Shown one piece after another: positions 1 through 8,938 of a stretch of 64,000 nt of DNA (position 1 is the first letter of the stretch; each line of letters opens with the position of its first letter). The position numbers and the translations under genes are program-made. The notes beneath the pieces are model-generated. The model saw only the letters and a list, made by a program, of their open reading frames with translations. It searched no databases and was not told the origin of the DNA. The stretch lies in the NCBI GenBank assembly GCA_014642895.1, contig BMJD01000005.1:62001-126000 (forward strand), in the 5' to 3' direction. Source of the DNA: Lentibacillus populi. Its GTDB lineage: Bacteria; Bacillota; Bacilli; Bacillales; Amphibacillaceae.

Positions 1-111
1 TGGAATGAAAGAAAGATACCATTGCGTAATATTTTTCATGAAAATGCCACATTTTAATGTGCCGAAATGTTTAATTGACCAGCGTACCGGTTATGGCAAG
101 GATTTATGACG

Positions 112-150
112 GACTCCGGCACCCGCAGGAACCCTGCAAGTGCCTGTCCA
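112..150. other. Strong nested hairpin downstream of ku
   Basis: Three nested stem blocks are visible: GGAC with GTCC, GGCAC with GTGCC, and GCAGG with CCTGC, closing on a short loop. It lies just past the ku stop codon on the ku template side. No T-run follows on either strand, so it is not a typical intrinsic terminator. It may be a 3' processing or stabilising structure, or a small dispersed palindrome. Nothing else is evident in bases 1-111 apart from a short CACATT/AATGTG inverted repeat. Confidence 0.45.
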
Positions 151-153
151 TCT

Positions 154-1005
154 CTATTTTGCAACCTTTTTCTTTTTCTCGCCTGTATTTGTTTTCGTTT
201 TCCGCTTGGGCTGTTTCGGCTTTGGTTTGTCCTGTTTTGCCCGATCCAGTGAGGCCTGAAGTGCATCCATCAGATTCGTTACATTATCTGGCACTGGCTG
301 CTTTTCACCTGTTACGACCTGCTCCTTATTTTTCTTTTCTTCAATTAAATCCAACAGTGCAGTCCTGTATTCATCTTTATACTTCTCCGGATCAAATTCT
401 GTTGTCAATTGATCAATCAGCATTTTAGCGGTTTCCAATTCCTTTTTTTCCGGTTCCGCTTGTTCCGGGACATTGGGAACATCCTGAACCTTGCGTACCT
501 CGTCAGGATAATGTATCGTTTCGACAACGAGTGTATTTTGATAAACACGGATAACAGCAAGCTGTTCCTTGGATCGAATAATCATTTTGGCAATACCAAT
601 CTTCCCAGTATCCATTAATGCCGCACGCAAAAGCCCGTACGCCTTTCCGCCCCCCTCATTAGGCGATAAATAATAGCTTTTTTCAAAGTAGATCGGGTCA
701 ATTTCCTCTAATTGGACAAAATCGACAATTTCAACTGCCTTATCTTCTTGTTCCTTTTTCAAGGCTTGCAATTCCTCTTCATCTAACACGACAAATTTGT
801 TTTTTGCATACTCATATGCTTTGACAATTTCGTCATTCTTTACTTCCCGGTCACACACAGGACAAACACGTTCATACTTAATCGGGGATTGACATTCTTT
901 ATGGAGCTGCCTAAGCTTTACATCTTTATTTTCGGTAGCAGCATGCATTTTGACCGGAATATTGACCAGGCCAAAGCTGATTGTACCTTTCCACATCGTG
1001 TGCAT
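154..1005 (-). CDS. ku: Ku homodimer protein of bacterial non-homologous end joining
   Basis: This 283-residue protein is a bacterial Ku, which binds broken DNA ends as a homodimer ring and recruits LigD. It opens with MHTMWKGTISFGLVNIPVKM, the typical Ku beta-barrel start, and has the central segment RVCPVCDREV. A lysine-rich tail (final 25 residues or so) is usual for the DNA-binding C-terminus. The reading frame extends further upstream, but ATG at 1003-1005 is chosen because AGGGAGGT sits 7 bases before it and the family begins there. ligD is divergent, 183 bases away. In Bacillus the pair acts mainly in spores and stationary cells; no sporulation promoter was confirmed here. Confidence 0.95.
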   Translation of the reverse strand: MHTMWKGTISFGLVNIPVKMHAATENKDVKLRQLHKECQSPIKYERVCPVCDREVKNDEIVKAYEYAKNKFVVLDEEELQALKKEQEDKAVEIVDFVQLEEIDPIYFEKSYYLSPNEGGGKAYGLLRAALMDTGKIGIAKMIIRSKEQLAVIRVYQNTLVVETIHYPDEVRKVQDVPNVPEQAEPEKKELETAKMLIDQLTTEFDPEKYKDEYRTALLDLIEEKKNKEQVVTGEKQPVPDNVTNLMDALQASLDRAKQDKPKPKQPKRKTKTNTGEKKKKVAK

Positions 1006-1188
1006 GGCAACGACCTCCCTTTTTTCTATAGTGTTCCGCCACCATTTATTTTTATCCCGTTGTTGTGCCGCCGCATCCGTGCCTCTTCGGTGCCAAGTCA
1101 TTTCCCGAATTTCGCCGAATTTTTACCACGTCTGCGGTTTATTCTTGGCCATTCTAGACATCTTAATAGGGAGAGAGGTGTTTCGAAT

Positions 1189-3006
1189 ATGCATGTAATG
1201 AAACCAATAGCCAGTACCCAAATTCCAGCTGATGATGAATGGCTGTATGAGGTGAAGTATGATGGCTTTCGCTGTGTCCTTGATTGGCAAGAGGGGCACA
1301 TTACATTGACAAGTAAAAATAATAAGGATCTAACCCCAAATTTTCCGGAGATTGCCGATTTTTGCTTAGCCCATCAGGAAAAGATTCAGTCGTTACTTCC
1401 GCTTAGACTGGATGGAGAACTGGTTGTATTAAATAATCCCTACCAGGCAAATTTTTCGTGGATACAAAAGCGTGGGAGATTGAAGAACAAAACATCGATT
1501 AAAAATAATGCGCAAACACGACCAGCAACATTTTTAGCATTCGATATAACGCTTTTAAAGGGAAAGGATGTAGCTCAGGAAAAATTTCAGCAGCGAAAAG
1601 ACATGCTGCAGGATTTTTTTAAAAAGGGAGCATTTCCCTTCAATATTTCATCGCTGCATCGTTTATGTTATGTCCCATATTATGAAAATCATGCCGAATT
1701 ATGGGACATTGTTTTTACATACAAAGGTGAAGGAATCGTTGCTAAACGAAAAAATAGTGTTTACGGAGCAGGCAAACACCATAATGATTGGTTTAAAATA
1801 AAAAATTGGCGTCAGGTCCAATGTGTGCTCAGCTATTTCGATCCCAATAATGATTATTTTACCGCAAACGTATACGAAAACAATGAATTGCTGGAAGTTG
1901 GCAAATGTAAACACAGCCCCGATTCAGAATCGATTCAAACATTGAAGCAATTATTTACTGAAAAGGGAAGTAAAAGCGGAGACGGATACAAGCTGCCACC
2001 GGCAATTTGTGCGGAGATCCATACACTCGATTTGTTAAAAAGCGAAATTCGCGAGCCTGAGTTTGCAAGGCTGCTCGTCAATACTTCTGCCTCTGATTGT
2101 ACACTCAATAAATTACGGCTGGATATGGCCATGCTTCCGGATGAATTAGAACTGTCCAATACAGACAAAGTATTTTGGCCAAAAGAAAACCTGACGAAAA
2201 GAGATCTGCTTATCTATTTGCGGGAAATTTCCCCATATATGCTACCGTTTTTAAAGGAACACGCGCTTACCTTAATCCGTTGCCCGGACGGTGTGTCCGC
2301 AGAGTCTTTTTTTCAAAAACATTTGCCGGATTATGCACCGCCTTCTATTGACAGTATGGAAATGGAAGGGGAGACATTCATTGTTTGCAATAAACTGGAT
2401 GCATTATTATGGTTCGGTAATCATGGTGCGATAGAATACCACGTTCCTTTTCAAAAAGCTGGAAATACGTATCCTTCTGAGATTGTATTTGACCTTGACC
2501 CACCTGATCGCGAAGGATTTTCACTTGCCGTTGTTGCGGCAAAGTTGTTGAAACAGATTCTTGATGATCTGGAACTTGCTGCGTTTGTAAAAACGTCCGG
2601 CAACAAAGGGTTGCAGGTTCACATTCCAATCCCGGAAAAAAGTATTAGCTATGAAGAAACAGCTTTATTTACCCAAGCGATTGCCAAGACGATTGAACAG
2701 GAATATCCACAACATTTTACCACGGAACGGATGAAGAAGAACCGGCACGGGCGTCTTTATATTGATTATGTACAGCACGGACGGAATAAAACGATCATTG
2801 CCCCGTATTCCCCGAGAAAGACAGAAGAGGCGACGGTTGCCACACCATTGTTCTGGGAGGAATTGCAAGATGGATTATCACCCATTCCATTTACGATTGC
2901 CAATACCGTTGAACGGGTAAAACTGCTCGGTTGCCCATTTGCCGGATATTTTATCGAAAAGGAAAGGCAAAATTTGGAGAAAGTGATAGGGCTGATCGGG
3001 AAATAA
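1189..3006 (+). CDS. ligD: ATP-dependent DNA ligase LigD (ligase-polymerase form)
   Basis: This 605-residue protein is the end-joining partner of Ku. The N-terminal half is an ATP-dependent ligase with nucleotidyl-accepting Lys23 in EVKYDGFR, followed by an OB-fold region around GEGIVAKRKNSVYG. The C-terminal half (from about residue 325) is the archaeo-eukaryotic primase-like polymerase domain, with the metal-binding motif FDLDPPD and the segments LQVHIPIP and RLYIDYVQ. No phosphoesterase domain is present, matching the Bacillus ligase-then-polymerase order (about 610 residues). The open frame runs 300 bases further upstream, but ATG 1189 has GAGAGAGGTG before it and starts the ligase fold. 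ku is divergent just upstream. Confidence 0.95.
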   Translation: MHVMKPIASTQIPADDEWLYEVKYDGFRCVLDWQEGHITLTSKNNKDLTPNFPEIADFCLAHQEKIQSLLPLRLDGELVVLNNPYQANFSWIQKRGRLKNKTSIKNNAQTRPATFLAFDITLLKGKDVAQEKFQQRKDMLQDFFKKGAFPFNISSLHRLCYVPYYENHAELWDIVFTYKGEGIVAKRKNSVYGAGKHHNDWFKIKNWRQVQCVLSYFDPNNDYFTANVYENNELLEVGKCKHSPDSESIQTLKQLFTEKGSKSGDGYKLPPAICAEIHTLDLLKSEIREPEFARLLVNTSASDCTLNKLRLDMAMLPDELELSNTDKVFWPKENLTKRDLLIYLREISPYMLPFLKEHALTLIRCPDGVSAESFFQKHLPDYAPPSIDSMEMEGETFIVCNKLDALLWFGNHGAIEYHVPFQKAGNTYPSEIVFDLDPPDREGFSLAVVAAKLLKQILDDLELAAFVKTSGNKGLQVHIPIPEKSISYEETALFTQAIAKTIEQEYPQHFTTERMKKNRHGRLYIDYVQHGRNKTIIAPYSPRKTEEATVATPLFWEELQDGLSPIPFTIANTVERVKLLGCPFAGYFIEKERQNLEKVIGLIGK

Positions 3007-3172
3007 TTCGGCAGGTACTCGATTATTTTGATCTGGGCTCGGTAGAAATTCATGGCTCCGATTGATTTAAGGGTGTGCTCGTTCGAAAATTACGGCTTCT
3101 CGATCGTTTTTGGGGTGTGGTCGATTCAAATTTAGCAATCCTTGATCGAAAAGATGCCCACCTGATCGAAAC

Positions 3173-3205
3173 AAAAAACGACCACTTAAGTGGCCGTTTT
3201 TTTAT
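3173..3205 (-). terminator. Intrinsic terminator of tcyP
   Basis: The stem ACGGCCACTT/AAGTGGTCGT (one mismatch-tolerant pair) is followed on the minus strand by TTTTTT. It starts within the tcyP stop codon region. Confidence 0.85.
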
Positions 3206-4596
3206 ATAGCTATATCTTTTTCAATTGCCGTTTTATCATTAAATGTTTTCAGGTTCAATTTTCCCAGGATTCGTGATGTTAAGGTACCCGAAAGCATGGC
3301 GTCATTGACATTAAGTGCAGTACGTCCCATATCAATTAACGCTTCAATTGAAATAAGGAGTCCGGCGAGTCCTACTGGCAGACCCATGGATGAAAGCACA
3401 ATAATCGCTGCGAATGTAGCTCCTCCACCAACTCCTGCCACACCAAACGAGCTGATACCGACAATGATAACCAATTTAGCAATGAATCCAAATGTGAATG
3501 GATCTATTCCGACTGATGGTGCGATCATAATCGCAAGCATTGCCGGGTATAATCCGGCACAACCGTTTTGACCGATTGTTGCTCCAAATGACGCTGACAT
3601 ATTAGCAATTCCTTCATGCACACCAAGTGAATTTCGTTGCGCCTGAATGTTTAACGGAATCGTACCAGCGCTTGATCGTGATGTAAATGCAAAGCTTAAC
3701 ACTGGTAACACCTTTTTCAAGTACGTCATCGGACTTAATCCGAATACGCCTACCAAAATCAGGTGAACAATAAACATTGCAATAATCGCAACATAGGAAG
3801 CTATGACAAATTTTCCTAGTTCGATAATACCGGCAAAATCAGTAGATGCGACCGTATTTGCCATTAGCGCAAGAATGCCAAATGGCGTTAGCCGTAGAAT
3901 CAAGGTTACGATACGCATGACAACGGCATAAAGCGAGTTGACTATTTTCGTAAACAATTCAGCCTGTTCTGGTTTTTTTCTTCGCAACCCGAGAACTGCG
4001 ACACCAACAATGATCGAAAAGATAACAACTGCGATAACCGATGTCGACCGTTGTTGTGTCATATCCAGAAAGATATTTGACGGGATGAAGCTTAAAATCT
4101 TATCAGGTGCTGACATACCCTCCACTTCATCTAACGTGGATTCCAGCATTGCACTGCGATCATTTTCTGCTTGGCCCGCCTCGATTTGATCGGCATTCAG
4201 ATCGAATAATGCTGCACTGCCAATCCCTACAAGTGCCGCTATCATTGCGGTTGCCACAAGAATTCCGATAATCCAGGCTGACATTTTCCCAAGTTCAGAT
4301 GATTTTTCCAAATTGATAATCGATTGAATAATCGACACCATTACGAGTGGAACAACAATCATCATGAGCAGATTGATATACCCGCTGCCGACGATATTGT
4401 ACCAATCGGTGGTTTGGGTTAATACGTCAGAACCGGTGCCATAGATTGCTTGTAAAACAGCTCCAAGCACAATTCCCACACCTAAACCAGTAAACACGCG
4501 TTTTGTAAATGACAAGTGTTTCTTTTGCATCCAAATAAGAAGTCCAATAATAGCGATTAAAACCGCAATGTTCACGATTATTAAAAATGTATCCAC
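3202..4596 (-). CDS. tcyP: Sodium-coupled L-cystine symporter, TcyP type
   Basis: This 464-residue membrane protein belongs to the dicarboxylate/amino acid:cation symporter family. It resembles B. subtilis TcyP along its whole length: MQKKHLSFTKRVFTGLG near the start, SFAFTSRSSAGTIPLNIQ in the re-entrant loop region, and GQNGCAGLYPAMLA. TcyP imports L-cystine with sodium. It starts at ATG 4594-4596 with GGAGGGAGACA upstream and appears monocistronic. Its start-side gap (4597-5018) holds a small GCAGA/TCTGC hairpin and dispersed repeat A. In B. subtilis tcyP is controlled by CymR; no CymR site was identified here. Confidence 0.9.
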   Translation of the reverse strand: MDTFLIIVNIAVLIAIIGLLIWMQKKHLSFTKRVFTGLGVGIVLGAVLQAIYGTGSDVLTQTTDWYNIVGSGYINLLMMIVVPLVMVSIIQSIINLEKSSELGKMSAWIIGILVATAMIAALVGIGSAALFDLNADQIEAGQAENDRSAMLESTLDEVEGMSAPDKILSFIPSNIFLDMTQQRSTSVIAVVIFSIIVGVAVLGLRRKKPEQAELFTKIVNSLYAVVMRIVTLILRLTPFGILALMANTVASTDFAGIIELGKFVIASYVAIIAMFIVHLILVGVFGLSPMTYLKKVLPVLSFAFTSRSSAGTIPLNIQAQRNSLGVHEGIANMSASFGATIGQNGCAGLYPAMLAIMIAPSVGIDPFTFGFIAKLVIIVGISSFGVAGVGGGATFAAIIVLSSMGLPVGLAGLLISIEALIDMGRTALNVNDAMLSGTLTSRILGKLNLKTFNDKTAIEKDIAI

Positions 4597-4855
4597 TGTT
4601 TGTCTCCCTCCTGTTTCATTAGGCAGAAGCTATCTGCTATAGTTTTTTATTAAACCGAAATTAAAATAAATAATTCCGATAACCTTAGTATGCTTTAATA
4701 CTATACAAGGATAGGGAACAATGTGTCAAGAAAAAAATTTGGCGCAGCTATTTCCCCTATTGAAAAAGGGCAATTCACATGGAAAATATGTGTTTGCCCA
4801 TTTTCATTTTTATTTCATATTAACTTGTTATCTGATTTCGACTGAATGCAGACTA

Positions 4856-5023
4856 TTTATCTCGCATTAACGGGCTGTAATACTTCCGCCTCTAAGCGTG
4901 AGTAAACCAGAAACGTGAAGGTGGGGACGGAAGGAGAGGTAAAACCGTTACGTCCACATGCCTTCGCCTGCACAAGCACGTCCTGTACGTTGGAAACCCC
5001 ACTGAATGAAGTTTCACTTTATC
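4856..5023 (+). repeat. Dispersed repeat A, copy 1
   Basis: Starts TTTATCTCGCATTAACGGGC, carries GTGAGTAAACC and AAGGTGGGGA, and ends with CCCCACTGAATGAAGTTTCA followed by CTTTATC. The same order of blocks is found at 13873-14041, 45536-45693 and, inverted, 54424-54613. GTGGGG in the middle can pair with CCCCAC near the end. The right edge contains the stop codon of the OsmC gene. The rest of gap 4597-4855 shows no gene. Confidence 0.8.
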
Positions 5024-5459
5024 TAATTGCAGCTTGCAATTCGATTTCAACATTCCCTTTTATAGCACGTGAAATCATGCAGCTTATTTCGGCTTTTTCA
5101 ACCAATTTTCGCAGTTTGTCGATTTGTTCCGTGGTTGCACTACTTTTCAAGGATACTGTCGGTTTATGAATGATCTTTTTATATGTAAATACACCATTCG
5201 TCACATCGACAATCCCTTCCGATTCAAGTGACATTTTTTGCAAAGGTAATTCTGCCCGTTCGATCATGGCGGCCAACGTAATAATATAGCATGTTGCTGC
5301 AGCACCCAGCAGCATCTCATCCGGATTTGTCCCAATTCCCGGTCCATCCATTTCTGGCGGGATGGAAATTTTCGTTTTTAGATTGCCGGCATCCATATAC
5401 CCCTCACTATTACGTCCGCCCGGCCAGTCTGCATGTAAATGAAAATGATGTTTCGCCAT
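5019..5459 (-). CDS. OsmC/Ohr family peroxidase-like protein
   Basis: This 146-residue protein has the OsmC fold, whose members reduce organic hydroperoxides using two cysteines. The two expected cysteines are visible: one in GAAATCYIITLAAMIERA and one in AEISCMISRAIKG. The N-terminus MAKHHFHLHADWPGGRNSEG and the NPDEMLLGAA segment fit the family. The gene follows a DUF488 gene by 39 bases on the same strand, so the two probably form an operon. The last codons and the stop lie at the edge of dispersed repeat A, so the C-terminus may have been trimmed or rebuilt by the repeat, although the length is normal. Which peroxide or thiol partner it uses cannot be told. Confidence 0.88.
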   Translation of the reverse strand: MAKHHFHLHADWPGGRNSEGYMDAGNLKTKISIPPEMDGPGIGTNPDEMLLGAAATCYIITLAAMIERAELPLQKMSLESEGIVDVTNGVFTYKKIIHKPTVSLKSSATTEQIDKLRKLVEKAEISCMISRAIKGNVEIELQAAIR

Positions 5460-5498
5460 TTGATCACCTCAGTTTTGTTGTTAATCTTAAAAACTCTT

Positions 5499-5861
5499 TT
5501 ATTGTTGCTGATCAAGTATTTCCTTTAATACTTGTGCTTGATTATATTTTTCGTCCTTGGCGGAAAATAATAATGTAATGTTCTTATCATGTTCCTTCGT
5601 TATTTGCTTTAGTTTCTCAAGTTCCTTGTGCTGCGTTCCGCTTTTAAGCTCCTCTTTATATTTCTTCTTAAAATCATCGTACTTGTCCGGATCATGGCCA
5701 AACCATTTCCGCAACTCATTGGACGGGCCGACTTCCTTCATCCAATGATCGAGTTTCGCTTTTTCTTTTGACATCCCTCTTGGCCATACACGGTCAACCA
5801 ATATACGTACACCGTCTTTATCCCTGGCATCTTCGTAAACCCGTTTAATAGCTACTGGCAT
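5499..5861 (-). CDS. DUF488 family protein (YeaO-like)
   Basis: This 120-residue protein is recognised as DUF488/YeaO-like from the N-terminal motif IKRVYEDARDKDGVRILVD, the following RVWPRGMSKEKAKLDHW, and ELRKWFGHDP. The family is small, cytosolic and of unsettled function. It is upstream of the OsmC gene with a 39-base gap and probably co-transcribed with it. It starts at ATG 5859-5861 with AGGAAGGAGTG upstream. Co-occurrence with an OsmC protein hints at an oxidative or electrophile stress link, but that is inference only. Confidence 0.85.
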   Translation of the reverse strand: MPVAIKRVYEDARDKDGVRILVDRVWPRGMSKEKAKLDHWMKEVGPSNELRKWFGHDPDKYDDFKKKYKEELKSGTQHKELEKLKQITKEHDKNITLLFSAKDEKYNQAQVLKEILDQQQ

Positions 5862-6246
5862 TTCCTAATCACTCCTTCCTGCACTATACTATTGTGCGAT
5901 GGATTGAATTCCAGCTCTGTTTTTTTCACGAAACAGTACTCCACCATCTAATTCTTCTTATCAGGTACCCTTCTTCTATTGATTTACCCATTCCTGCAAA
6001 ACTCAACCATAAGAACCGCCTAACCGTATATTTATTATGCTACCAGTAAATGTAACAATCAATCAGAATGCACCTATTGTCATGAACTAAAGGCGGAAGT
6101 GCCCGAGACTCCTATGCCAGAAAGGTCCTCTTTTGATCAACAAAAAACTTGTACTGTCAAACCAAGCTGCAAAGCAAAAGGCTTATTTTTTCATGAAGCT
6201 CATAAACTATTGAATTCAAATTTAAATATTTTAAACGTTTAAAAGG
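5862..6246. other. Intergenic region without a recognised gene
   Basis: 385 bases between DUF488 and a membrane protein gene. No supported reading frame. A short stretch at about 6091-6106 (GGCGGAAGTGCCCG) resembles the left end of dispersed repeat F and may be a remnant. Confidence 0.5.
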
Positions 6247-6714
6247 TTAATCACTTGTTTTTTCCGGAAGGGTAACCCTTTCATAAAACTTTTGGAATCC
6301 AAAGTTTAAAAATGCATTAGTTACGATCAATACATAAAATTGAATCGAGTTTACTTTCAATTTAAAGAAATCCAGTTTCTTGAATAATTTTATTAGGGGA
6401 AAGGCATAAATGAAGTCTGCGATAATATTGATTAAAGCGTATTTAATAAGCTTTCCTTTTGATAATTGAAAACTCAGTAAGGTGCCAAAAAAATAAGGAC
6501 CCAAAACCAAAATTGATGTGTTACATATTAGTGAACCTGGCCCACCTTTAACCTTCCATAGCTTATGAACAGTAAAATATAAAATTTCAGCAAGTACGGA
6601 GGCAGATGAAAATAATGTAACAGGTAAATACTTAACAAACGATCTCTTAGAAAGAAGGCAAGCCGAGCCGATCGTACATAAAACGATAACTATTCGGATG
6701 AAGTTTTTTAGCAT
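6247..6714 (-). CDS. Predicted multi-pass membrane protein, conserved in Bacillaceae
   Basis: This 155-residue hydrophobic protein has about four predicted membrane segments (near residues 4-22, 30-48, 68-90 and 95-115) and a last hydrophobic stretch around VLIVTNAFLNFGFQ. It resembles hypothetical Bacillus proteins of about 150 residues that begin MLKNFIRIVIV. ATG at 6712-6714 is chosen because AAAGGA lies 9 bases before it. A TTG at 6751-6753 would add 13 polar residues and has a weaker ribosome site. No catalytic motif is visible. It stands alone on the minus strand and its function is unknown. Confidence 0.7.
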   Translation of the reverse strand: MLKNFIRIVIVLCTIGSACLLSKRSFVKYLPVTLFSSASVLAEILYFTVHKLWKVKGGPGSLICNTSILVLGPYFFGTLLSFQLSKGKLIKYALINIIADFIYAFPLIKLFKKLDFFKLKVNSIQFYVLIVTNAFLNFGFQKFYERVTLPEKTSD

Positions 6715-6842
6715 CTGATCATGTCCTTTCAATTTTTTTATAGTTTGTTCCAAGGTAAAGTTCCTATACTGAAATGTTAAGCATAAGTAAAGTTACCAAA
6801 TTTAAACATTTGGGAATTAGAAAATTACACCATTTTTGTCAT

Positions 6843-6874
6843 CAAAAAAGACCCTTATCATAGATGATAAAGGT
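6843..6874 (-). terminator. Intrinsic terminator of pgcA
   Basis: Stem GACCTTTATCAT/ATGATAAGGGTC (minus strand) with a two-base loop is followed by TTTTTT, about 75 bases past the pgcA stop. Confidence 0.85.
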
Positions 6875-6948
6875 CACATTGGGGGGCAAATTCCTCCCCC
6901 ACTTGGTATCACAGCCCGTTTATGCGTGATAAAAAACTATCCTTTGTC

Positions 6949-8679
6949 TTATTTCCTTTCCATAACTGCTTCCATTGTACTTTTTAACGAGGCTAACCTC
7001 TCCTCACTTGCTTCACGGCTTTTTTCACAAACACCGTAATAGCATTTAATTTTCGGTTCGGTACCAGAGGGTCTTAAGCATACCCAGCTGTCATGTTCTA
7101 AAATATATTTGACCACATTTTCCTTTGGAAGTTCGATTTTTTCCACATTATGGTTCTTATTTATTATGGTGCGCTCACCGGAGAGATAATCCTCCACTTG
7201 CAGTACGTTTAATCCAGCTATTTCAGTTAAAGGGGTTTTCCGAACGTCATCCATGATTGCCTTGATTTGCGCCGCACCTTCTTTACCCTGTAACGTGAGC
7301 TGGGACAAGCCTTCCAGGTAAAATCCATGTTTCTCATAAAGAACATCTAATGCATCAAGCAGCGTCAACCCTTGCTTTTTCCAGAAATAGGCCATTTCAC
7401 AAGCCATAAGTGCCGCTTGTACGGCATCCTTATCCCGGGCAAAACTGCCGATTAAATAACCATAGCTTTCTTCAAAACCAAAAATGAACGTTTCTCCTGT
7501 TGTATCAAATTGGCGGATTTTTTCCCCGATATATTTAAATCCGGTTAATGTATCAATCGTTTCGACTCCATAAGCATTAGCAATTGCGCTTCCCATTTCG
7601 GTTGTTACAATCGTTTTTAACATGCGAGCGTTTGTTAATAGTGCTTTATCACTATGAGACAGAATATAGTCCAGTACGAGCGAACCAAACTGGTTACCTG
7701 TTAAAATGGTATACTCTCCCGTGCTATCCTTGACGGCAACGCCAAGACGGTCAGCATCAGGGTCTGTACCAATTAAAATATCCGCATTTACCATTTTACC
7801 TTGTTCAATCGCCATGGTGAACGCCTGGTGCTCTTCCGGGTTCGGTGAAGCTACTGTTGAAAACTCGGGATCAGGTTCTGCCTGTTCCTTGACTACAGCA
7901 ACATTCGAAAAGTTCAATTGTGCAAGACCTTTTAAAACTAAATCGTATGATGTGCCATGAAGAGCTGTAAAGACAATTTGCAAATCCTTCTTTACCTGCT
8001 GTTCCTGATCACTAAGTCTAGAGATCTGTTTTAACTGGGCGAGATAGGCATTATCAACCTCCTCCCCAATCCAGTTTAGCAGTTCCTGTTCTTCTAGTTG
8101 TTTTCTTTCTACAATCGGGACTGTTAATTCGTTTTTCATTTCATTAATAAATCCGATAATGGCTTCTGCTTCGGCTGGTGTGATTTGCCCTCCATCCTCG
8201 TTATACACCTTAAAGCCATTGTATTCAGGTGGATTGTGGCTGGCTGTTATCATTACCCCAGCAGCTGTCCCTAAATATCTTACCGCAAATGACAACAGTG
8301 GAGTCGGGTGCAACGAATCAAATACATACGCTTTAATTCCATACGCTCCTAGCACCTTAGCAGTTTCAAGCGCAAATTCCTGCGACATATGGCGGGAATC
8401 ATAGGACACGGCAACTCCTCGGTCTTTTACATTGACACAATTAACCTGCAAATAATTTGCCAGACCATTTACCGCTTTTCTTACTGTATAAATATTCATC
8501 CGATTGATGCCAGGTCCTAAAATGCCACGCATTCCACCTGTGCCAAATGTTAATTCTTTATAAAAAGCATCCTCTAAAGCTGTCGTATTATCTTTCATAT
8601 TGGCTAGTTCGTTCTTCAATGATGGCTCAAGATGCGGAAACGATTGCCACTTATCATAAGCTTTTTCCCATTGTTCCAT
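6949..8679 (-). CDS. pgcA: Phosphoglucomutase/phosphomannomutase, alpha-D-phosphohexomutase family
   Basis: This 576-residue enzyme interconverts glucose 1-phosphate and glucose 6-phosphate, feeding UDP-glucose for glycolipid and teichoic acid synthesis. All four family signatures are visible: catalytic serine in MITASHNPPEYNGFK (about residue 147), the metal loop GTDPDADRLG, the sugar loop GFEESYGY, and the phosphate site RPSGTEPK. Length matches B. subtilis PgcA (about 580). ATG at 8677-8679 is preferred because the family starts near MEQWEKAYDKW; an upstream TTG/ATG would add 11 residues of unlikely sequence. It is flanked by a terminator downstream and a remnant of repeat F upstream, so it is probably monocistronic. 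Confidence 0.93.
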   Translation of the reverse strand: MEQWEKAYDKWQSFPHLEPSLKNELANMKDNTTALEDAFYKELTFGTGGMRGILGPGINRMNIYTVRKAVNGLANYLQVNCVNVKDRGVAVSYDSRHMSQEFALETAKVLGAYGIKAYVFDSLHPTPLLSFAVRYLGTAAGVMITASHNPPEYNGFKVYNEDGGQITPAEAEAIIGFINEMKNELTVPIVERKQLEEQELLNWIGEEVDNAYLAQLKQISRLSDQEQQVKKDLQIVFTALHGTSYDLVLKGLAQLNFSNVAVVKEQAEPDPEFSTVASPNPEEHQAFTMAIEQGKMVNADILIGTDPDADRLGVAVKDSTGEYTILTGNQFGSLVLDYILSHSDKALLTNARMLKTIVTTEMGSAIANAYGVETIDTLTGFKYIGEKIRQFDTTGETFIFGFEESYGYLIGSFARDKDAVQAALMACEMAYFWKKQGLTLLDALDVLYEKHGFYLEGLSQLTLQGKEGAAQIKAIMDDVRKTPLTEIAGLNVLQVEDYLSGERTIINKNHNVEKIELPKENVVKYILEHDSWVCLRPSGTEPKIKCYYGVCEKSREASEERLASLKSTMEAVMERK

Positions 8680-8727
8680 TCGCTGTCCTATCCCCTTTTT
8701 CAAAAGATACAAAATATAGACTAAGAC

Positions 8728-8776
8728 TCTATTCTGCTAACAGCAGAGTAGGCCACGGTCGGCTCCATCGCCTTTG
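8728..8776 (-). repeat. Remnant of dispersed repeat F
   Basis: CTCTATTCTGCTAACAGCAG followed by GTAGGCCACGGTCGGCTCCA matches, with substitutions, the inverted right end of repeat F seen at 61610-61808 (CTCTATTCCGCTTATGTCAG and ATAGGCCACGTCCGGCTCCA). Confidence 0.55.
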
Positions 8777-8938
8777 TTCTCAACCTGTTCTATGACCCAA
8801 ATTCTAGCATACTTTTAAAATGAATTCTATTTTTGTCGGCCTGAATTTGTTTATCTCCACCCGTTTCGGGAAAGAATAAAAGATACTTCCTATTTTTGCC
8901 GTTTATCGTTAAAATAATTATATAAGAGGAAAGTGGTG

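Noticed and set aside
75-428. Plus-strand open frames opposite ku, and other long shadow frames opposite nrdE, cdaR and glmM
   Set aside because: They lie antisense to strongly conserved genes, have no ribosome sites and show no family similarity.
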